Of a stretch of DNA of 64,000 nucleotides, positions 40,901 through 64,000 are shown in pieces. The stretch is taken from the NCBI GenBank assembly GCA_963693365.1, contig CAVNZM010000002.1:11470001-11534000 (forward strand). Direction: 5' to 3'. Origin of the DNA: Amoebidium appalachense. Lineage: Eukaryota; Ichthyosporea. The notes below the pieces were generated by a model. The model was not told where the DNA came from and did no database searches. It was given only the letters and a program-made list of their open reading frames with translations. Positions within the stretch are counted from its first letter, which is position 1. The number at the start of each line of letters is the position of its first letter. The position numbers and the translations under genes are program-made.

Positions 40901-43165
40901 TTGGTAGAGTCTTTTTCGGCCGAAGGGCAGCCACTGGACTTGGAGGCGCTGTCAAGGTCCATACTTAAGGCTTCTTGTGAGCCGGCTGTGTGGGTGGCCC
41001 CGGTCATCTGGCCAGCCTGCGCAGAAAACAAGGGGAGTTTAACATGTGTAATTGCTACCAAATCGAAACACAACATTACCATTTCGCAAGAAAAGGGCAT
41101 GAGGAACTTGGAGAGATGGATCGACAGCGCTTTTATTGAAACTATCGTTTTTGGTGTTGTGTGTTAGGGAGGCAAGTGCACCCGTGACTGGGGTCGGAGC
41201 ATGACCCTACTGTGTTAGGAGAACCTTTTATGAAGTTTTAGGTTAACGGATGCATAGAGTTGGGGAGCACACATGAAAGATAGACCCGAGAATGTGTGCG
41301 TGCGTGCGCGCGCGCGCGCGCGCGTGTGTGTGTGTGTGCGTGTGTGCGCACGCGCACGTGTGTGTGTGTTTGTGTTTGTTTTTGTTCTTTTTTTTTTTTG
41401 TTGGTTGATTGGTTGGGACGGCGGGAGGGAGGGGGGGGGGGGGGGGGGGGTGTTGTTGTTGCAGATAATGCTAATATGGAAATGGAACATGTTTGGTAGA
41501 CCTAATGGTGATGGTGGTGGGTGGTTGAGCAGTAAACTGAACACAAGTGGGGATGAAGGTAAATAAAACCCTAAAAATGGGCGCAAGAGAGAGCACGTAC
41601 CCACACATGCTCCTCCTGGTTCATGCCGTGGGCTCCCTTGGTCATGTCCTCGTTGGTGTTTGCTGCAGCATCCACCGCATCGTTCCAATGGGTCTGGAGA
41701 GAGAGAATGGGGACAATTAGCACACATCGTGCACCCAATCGTACGTATTGAATAATGGTGCACCATTGTCGTGGCAGACAAGAACTACACCACATGACAG
41801 AAAGTCTGTGCGCTTGGGTGAACTGAGTTGTGTATGTGTGTGTGTGTGTGATGGGGGGGGAGGGGAGGGGGGGGGGGGGGGGGGGGCAGGGAGAGCAAGG
41901 TTGAGGGGGGGGGGGGGGGGGGGGGAGGAAGAGAGAGGGCGGGGAAGGAGTGAGAGAGGGGGGGAGGCTGAGAGAAGGGGTGAGGAGAGAAGGAAGAGGC
42001 GAGAGAGGGAGACATGGGGGCAGGGAACGGGGAGAGGGGGGAGGTGGGAGAGAGCGAGAGAGCGAGAAAGAGAGAATGTGTGTGTGTGTGTTTGTGTGTG
42101 CGCGTGTGTGTACGTGGTATGAAGAGATAGAATACGAGAGCGGGTGGGAGGAGGGGGTGTAGGGGGGGGGGGGGGAGGGGGAGGGGGGAGTAACAGGGGG
42201 AGGGGCCGGGGGGAGGGGGTTGGGGGGAGGAGGAGAATAGAAAGATAACTGCCAATGCAAGGCACAAGCACATCAGTTTTACATTACACTGAAATGAAAC
42301 AACCAAATGCTTGGTGAGGTAAGGAGTAGCATTTAACAACTGAGAACACTCGGGTGCATACGCAAACGGGCGGGATGGGCCCGGGGACAAGGTGGTGGTG
42401 TGAATGGGATGAGTACATACTAACATACATCATACCCTTGCTGAATGGGATTAGGGAACGGGGTCAGAATAGAGGTGGAAATTAGAGTTGCCTGTGGTCG
42501 TAAAGAAGAGGGGGTTTAAATGTGTGGATAGGTGAAAGCGTAATCGAAAAACAGGTGTGTAAGATAGAATGGTACCTCGTGCGTGGGCCGGGGAGGTAGG
42601 GATGGAAGGCAAAGAGGGGGACATGGGGACGTGTTGCGAGGGCAGGTATGTTAGGCATGGGGTAGTAGACAGCAGCATAGGCACAGAAAGGCAATACCGG
42701 GAGGAACATAAAGCAGTGTGAACAAGAACAGGCATGTGTAAGAGGGATGAAAGCAGATGGTTGGTTCAATAACCCAGCAAGGAAGGTGCAAGAAACTGAT
42801 AATTTGTGCATGCATGAAAGTGAGCTGTGTATGCATAATACAGGGCTGATTTGTTTACGGGATAGCTGGTTGGGTGGGAAGGGCGGGAGCGCTGGTGGGC
42901 GTCGAGGGGGGGGGGAGGGGGGGGGGTATAGGATTGAGGCCATACGGTACCTTGTGAGGGCGTGTTTCACGCATGGGATGAGCAAACTTAGTCGAGCTCT
43001 CAAGGTTGCTGGATCCCCCTCGATGTAACCTTGAGCAACCTTACAAGCTGCATGGGAGGCAAACCAAATAACATTCAGTATAAAGCCTCCGAGATTAGAA
43101 ATGAAAGCACTTCAGCAGAAGAATTTAGATGAACCATTAATCCGGCAAGAAATCTTTGAAAGTGT

Positions 43166-43196
<31 letters not shown>

Positions 43197-43601
43197 GGGG
43201 GGGAGGGGGGATTTTACATATCCATGCTGAAGATAAGATAAGGGTAGGTGGCAAGGCTGCAAAAACTTTATATGCGCGGGGGGGAGGGGGGGGGGGGGGG
43301 GGGGGGGGGGGGTTACATATCCATGCTGAAGATAAAATACATAAGGATAGGTGGCAAGGCTGCAAAATTTATATGCAGAAGAATAGCGGAAACTGGGTAA
43401 GGCTCTAGGTGGCAAATCCATCGGGACAACAAAATTCCAATCACGTACCTTACTGTCTTGCTCAGAAAGCAGCCCGCACAGAACATGCTGGATCAAGGTG
43501 GCGGAGCGCCGTGTGTAGTCCTCGAGCTCAGCGATGGACAAGCACTCAGATGCTTGATCAAGATCCTTGCTGAACTTGTCCACCACCTCTGTGCAATGCA
43601 T
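36490..43601 (-). CDS. Unrecognised helical protein with internal UAG and acidic C-terminus
   Basis: Exons on the minus strand: 43601or43588-43449, 43047-42951, 41693-41601, 41016-40900, 40460-40395, 39622-39369, 38737-38668, 38255-38073, 36762-36490. From 41693 downward all junction phases agree. The 43449/43047 and 42951/41693 joins are out of phase, so exons are probably missing there. An ATG at 43601 is in frame with the first exon, so the 5' end is either that ATG or an acceptor at 43588. The protein is rich in amphipathic helix: [94 protein letters not shown]. In the last exon a TAG (36603-36601) interrupts the frame after LRQAEIKA, yet 36 further codons continue to an acidic end, [11 protein letters not shown], and a second TAG at 36492-36490. 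I do not recognise the family; a solenoid-like scaffold or trafficking subunit is only a guess. Confidence 0.6.
43210..43380. repeat. About 100-bp tandem duplication with poly-G cores
   Basis: TTACATATCCATGCTGAAGATAA...GGTGGCAAGGCTGCAAAA...TTTATATGC is present twice, each preceded by a long G-run, in the intron upstream of the exon at 43047. The copies differ by a small indel (GATAAGATAAGGG versus GATAAAATACATAAGG). Confidence 0.9.
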
Positions 43602-43904
43602 TGTGAGAAAACTGCATACATGTGCAATATGGGGAAGGGTACATACATACGCACAAGACACGAGCCCACCACAAAATCAATCACGAGCATGACAAAAGCG
43701 CCACCAGAAGCACTAGGGCTAGCCTTTCTACAAAAATGTAAATAAAAGGAGTGGATGACCGAACTAGCCTAATGGCACGAGAGGACATTGAGGGTCCATG
43801 AAAGAGTATTATTTCATTACATAGAAGCATTTTCAACAAGCACGCTTCTGTAGTACACATGCCCCCCCCCCCCCCCCCCCGCCCCCACTATCTCTCGTCC
43901 ATCA

Positions 43905-43979
<75 letters not shown>

Positions 43980-44731
43980 ATCAACCCATCACAGGACGTG
44001 TAAGACCGGCTGGACAACTGCCCGTCCCTCTACTCGCAATACTCGGACACTGTCAGCAGTAGGCAACCCACCCAGGCCCATTTTTGCCATGCCACCTGGC
44101 TATGCATATATCAGAACTCAGTGGCAGTACTAGAAGACAGTTAAGTTCCTCGCTTCGAATTCGCATCGGAGTGTTCATCCCTGCTTTGTTTACGACACTG
44201 CGGTGACGTTACAAGGTTCTCACTTGCCATATAAGGTTTTTTGTGGAAACTCGACTTACTCGAGCGGCTTACTTGCCAAATATGGCTATTCTGCTGTTCT
44301 TTGATTGGTCAACCATATGTTGGCCTATCACCCAACACTTTCTTTGTAGGCCTGGGGGGTCTATCCAAAAGTCAGAAAATAGTTTTTTTATAACGACTTC
44401 ATTTATATGCTCGTCAAAGTAGAGGCAAACGATATATCACAGATATCTCAGTGAAGAAGTGACAAGAAAACCTTTACTTTCGGACATGGAGGAAATAATG
44501 ACTTAAACAATCATACACCCTAGAAAACTCGTTAAACATACGGTGATATAATGGATACTTTTTTGTTTTTTTCCCCCTGAAATTTTAAGTTTTGTTTCCT
44601 CTCGCTATCTCACTCCCGCTTTCTTTTCTCTTCTTGTTTTTTCTGTTTTTTCGAGTTATTATCATACGCAGTATAAGTTTCTTTCTCGCTCTGAGAAAGA
44701 AATTCATGGTAAAACTCAGTCTGCATGTGTT

Positions 44732-45016
44732 ATGTTCCTTAGGCAACACCGTACTGATCATTATCACTCTTGGGGAGCTTTGGCAGGATACATTTCTCCT
44801 GCTGTGCGTATGGATACCACCCGAGTAGATAAGTCTGTATGGTGCTCTGATGTTGATATTGCATGGGAAGTTGTGCAGTGGCGTTATAATTCTTTTTTTC
44901 ATCGCCGTTGGTGCCACTTTTGTGCTGAACTTTTTAATCGAAAACATATTGATGGGTGGGAGTTTTTATGTCGTGTTTTGCCTCTTTATCCTACGGGTGT
45001 CTGCTACACTGGCTAG
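44732..45016 (+). CDS. Unrecognised open frame in AT-rich island (1)
   Basis: 94 codons from ATG 44732. The same frame stays open upstream to about 44640, so the start may lie earlier or it may be an exon. Composition is protein-like and not repeat-derived, rich in Trp, Phe, His and Cys (VDIAWEVVQWRYNSFFHRRW). No family recognised. It lies in a stretch without the microsatellites that dominate the rest of the window, and ends 209 bp before the second frame, which is in another phase. It could be a fragment of a mobile element or endogenous virus, or chance. Confidence 0.3.
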   Translation: MFLRQHRTDHYHSWGALAGYISPAVRMDTTRVDKSVWCSDVDIAWEVVQWRYNSFFHRRWCHFCAELFNRKHIDGWEFLCRVLPLYPTGVCYTG

Positions 45017-45224
45017 CAATGCTTTTGGTTGAATCCTGTTGGTCGTCACATTGAGTATCTATATGATTTTCTGACAGTGTTCAGGTATCTCAGTATGCAC
45101 TTGTTACTGGATAACTCGTGAAGTTTTTATTAATTGCCTCCTAGGCCTAAGTATGCCGTGCGTTACTTGCATATCTTTCCGTTGAATAAATCCAGTCAAA
45201 AGAAAAGAAAAGTTTTGTTCGAGT

Positions 45225-45788
45225 GTGACTTTGGACTGCCACTTACTTATTAAACATGTACACAATCACAAGATAATCACGCAATATAACAAATGGAAAA
45301 AGATACCACACGACACTAGACCCGATGAAAGCATACACCTTGAAAAACTAAGCCTTATGTCTCGTTTTATATATACTGACCGCCTCAACCATATTGCCAA
45401 ATATGGCACTCGCAAGTGTATAACACCTAAATACATATTACCTTCCTGTAGAACTGGTCTTTCTCTAGCTGATGGTATTATTGATCAATTACCACGCTTT
45501 TACTGTACACGTGCTATACAGTGGAGATCTAATAAGTATAAGGTGGCATCATTTGCATGCCCAAACAACACACACACACACCAGTTTAACCGGTCATGTA
45601 TCGCCAAATGTAGTTTGATAGACCACATAATACCGCAACACACACACGTCACATTCACAACAGACACCCAGAAAGATAGCCTACCTGTAAATTACAACAT
45701 CCTTGATTTTATACTAAACACGCGTAACTACGACCTGTTTATTAGATGTATTGATTGGCTTGAGAAACACATCACTACAAAATTATAG
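45225..45788 (+). CDS. Unrecognised 187-codon open frame in AT-rich island (2)
   Basis: The frame is open from 45225 (GTG; first ATG about 130 bp downstream, in the context LSLMSRFIYTDRLN) to a TAG at 45786-45788. Codons are AT-ending and amino-acid composition is balanced: DRLNHIAKYGTRKCITPKYI, then a C-terminal NILDFILNTRNYDLFIRC and IDWLEKHITTKL. No motif of reverse transcriptase, integrase, transposase or kinase is visible. Base composition and lack of microsatellites differ sharply from the neighbours, suggesting a distinct origin (mobile element or viral insertion) or an unrelated small gene. No proof of expression. Confidence 0.4.
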   Translation: MTLDCHLLIKHVHNHKIITQYNKWKKIPHDTRPDESIHLEKLSLMSRFIYTDRLNHIAKYGTRKCITPKYILPSCRTGLSLADGIIDQLPRFYCTRAIQWRSNKYKVASFACPNNTHTHQFNRSCIAKCSLIDHIIPQHTHVTFTTDTQKDSLPVNYNILDFILNTRNYDLFIRCIDWLEKHITTKL

Positions 45789-45808
45789 CGCACGCGCACA
45801 CACACACA

Positions 45809-45863
<55 letters not shown>

Positions 45864-45895
45864 CCAGCTGATACCGAGTGTCCCGAGGGGAGCCC

Positions 45896-45931
<36 letters not shown>

Positions 45932-46743
45932 GGGGAACCCCACCTAATTGATTTCTCCTTGTAGTCTTTATGGTGTCTCGTAGAGAAAGTAAACCCTGAT
46001 ATATAGTCACCACCCGACATCTATGTACGTGATCATGATATACCGCTGAGGGGATATTCCGAGCAAAACCCCCCCCCCCATACCTGAGACTGGTTCTCTT
46101 TGCCTCGAGTAAACAGCGTAAACCCCTTATACACATCAATAAGTCATTATCATAAAAAAAAAGATTTTCCTACCTGGATGAGTTTGGGGTGACCCATTCG
46201 GTCTCTCTCTCTCTCTCTCCCCCCCCCCCTCCCCCCCCCAAAAAATCACCACACACACACACACACACAAACACGTACACAAGCACCACCACAACCACGT
46301 GCACATTAACATGTGCATGTAGGAGGACATTGATATTCGTCACCGCCTTTAATACCAAACAAACGTCTGTTTATTTATCAAGCTTATGATCGGATAGCAA
46401 AGGAAATGCCGTTTGCCTGACCGTCAAGCGGCAAGCCGGATGGAGCCAAAAGCCACCAATATGTTTCCAGTGCTAGTGGGGTTTTCAACTTAATTAATAA
46501 TATGCATAATAATCTGTTTGATTGCTGCATTAAAAGGTCATTCTAACCGAGTTCTTTTTTAGCCGACAAACATGAATTTGCCGAAAGAATCCGTTGGACG
46601 GGAAGCAAGAGAGACATCTTTGACAGACGTGCACACAGCCACGTACTCATGTATAAGCTTGATTGATGGCTTATGATGTATCACAACCAACACCGGACAT
46701 TCACAGTTGTAACTGCACACTTAGCCCATTACTCTTACTACTA

Positions 46744-46785
<42 letters not shown>

Positions 46786-47119
46786 CGCCCACACACACAC
46801 ACACACACACACACAATACATATATTAAAAATAAATCCGAAAAAAAAGCCAACATCCCTTAAGTACGACAATAACACCTGCAGCTGGAAACTGTTGTAGT
46901 CGCAAACACGTACATGAACCGAGCCCTCCTTCCCACCAAACATATATACAAGTCATCTCACGCGTGCACGGTTCAGTATTTATGCCTATTCATATGAGCG
47001 GCCTCTGATCAAGACAGGCCGAATCCCCCCTTTTTTCTGGGCGGATGAGGCACATCTTGGAGTCCATCGAACACATCTCCATTAAATGTGAAGGGCATTC
47101 TAATGCTTTAACCAGCCAA

Positions 47120-63927
<16,808 letters not shown>

Positions 63928-64000
63928 TTTGAAGCAACTTAACTAACTTGTCTAGGTGTTCTTCTCTTCAGTTTTACTTCCTGTATATTTTAACTGAACA

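Larger units (their letters stand above)
43602..47119. other. Region between the unrecognised gene and SCFD1-like gene
   Basis: The region contains a C-run plus A-run at 43914-43976, then a microsatellite-free AT-rich island (about 44150-45785) bearing two open frames described separately. A CA array (45798-45861) followed by an A-run of 30 (45901-45930) comes next, then a unique stretch with poly-C at 46745-46783. ATTGGTCAACC (inverted CCAAT-like) at about 44304 may belong to a promoter. The 3' UTR of the SCFD1-like gene should lie just below 47120. Confidence 0.5.

Overview
The window is nuclear DNA from a eukaryote with long, spliceosomal-intron-rich genes. Four intron-containing genes and one decayed gene copy can be built exon by exon from family motifs, GT-AG borders and matching codon phase. 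The gene set (FHA-CHK2-type kinase, PX-domain SGK3-type AGC kinase, KCTD/T1-WD-repeat protein, SLY1/SCFD1) points to an animal or a close holozoan relative. The species cannot be fixed from sequence alone, and another intron-rich protist lineage with this gene set is not excluded. Introns and spacers are saturated with (GT/CA)n, (GA/TC)n and (ACGC)n arrays and with uninterrupted G or C runs up to about 40 bases. Most long open frames (poly-Pro/Gly, Thr-His, Cys-Val) are translations of these repeats, not genes.

Layout: (1) <1-11659, minus: checkpoint-kinase-2-like gene with an FHA domain and Ser/Thr kinase, 3' end outside the window. (2) 13583-16225, minus: intact two-exon BTB/T1 + WD-like gene, with a 482-bp fold-back element just upstream. 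(3) 17657-19832, minus: tandem duplicate of the same gene, now a pseudogene. (4) 20684-33919, plus: PX + AGC kinase gene of the SGK3 type, 16 exons recognised. (5) 33920-36489: repeat-poor intergenic DNA. (6) 36490-43601, minus: unrecognised mostly helical protein with an in-frame UAG before an acidic tail. (7) about 44150-45790: AT-rich, microsatellite-poor island with two unrecognised open frames. (8) 47120-63927, minus: complete 19-exon SLY1/SCFD1 gene, 620 codons plus stop.

The genes do not form one pathway: DNA-damage signalling, PI3P/PDK1-dependent endosomal kinase signalling, a T1-domain adaptor, and ER-Golgi SNARE control. The less ordinary signals concern genome architecture. Microsatellites form the 3' splice sites of many introns. 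Two minisatellites carry splice-signal-like motifs right next to real splice sites. A fold-back transposon has a nested insertion that its own other arm dates and proves. A family of SINE-like repeats, associated with poly-C/poly-G, sits in the same orientation as its host genes.
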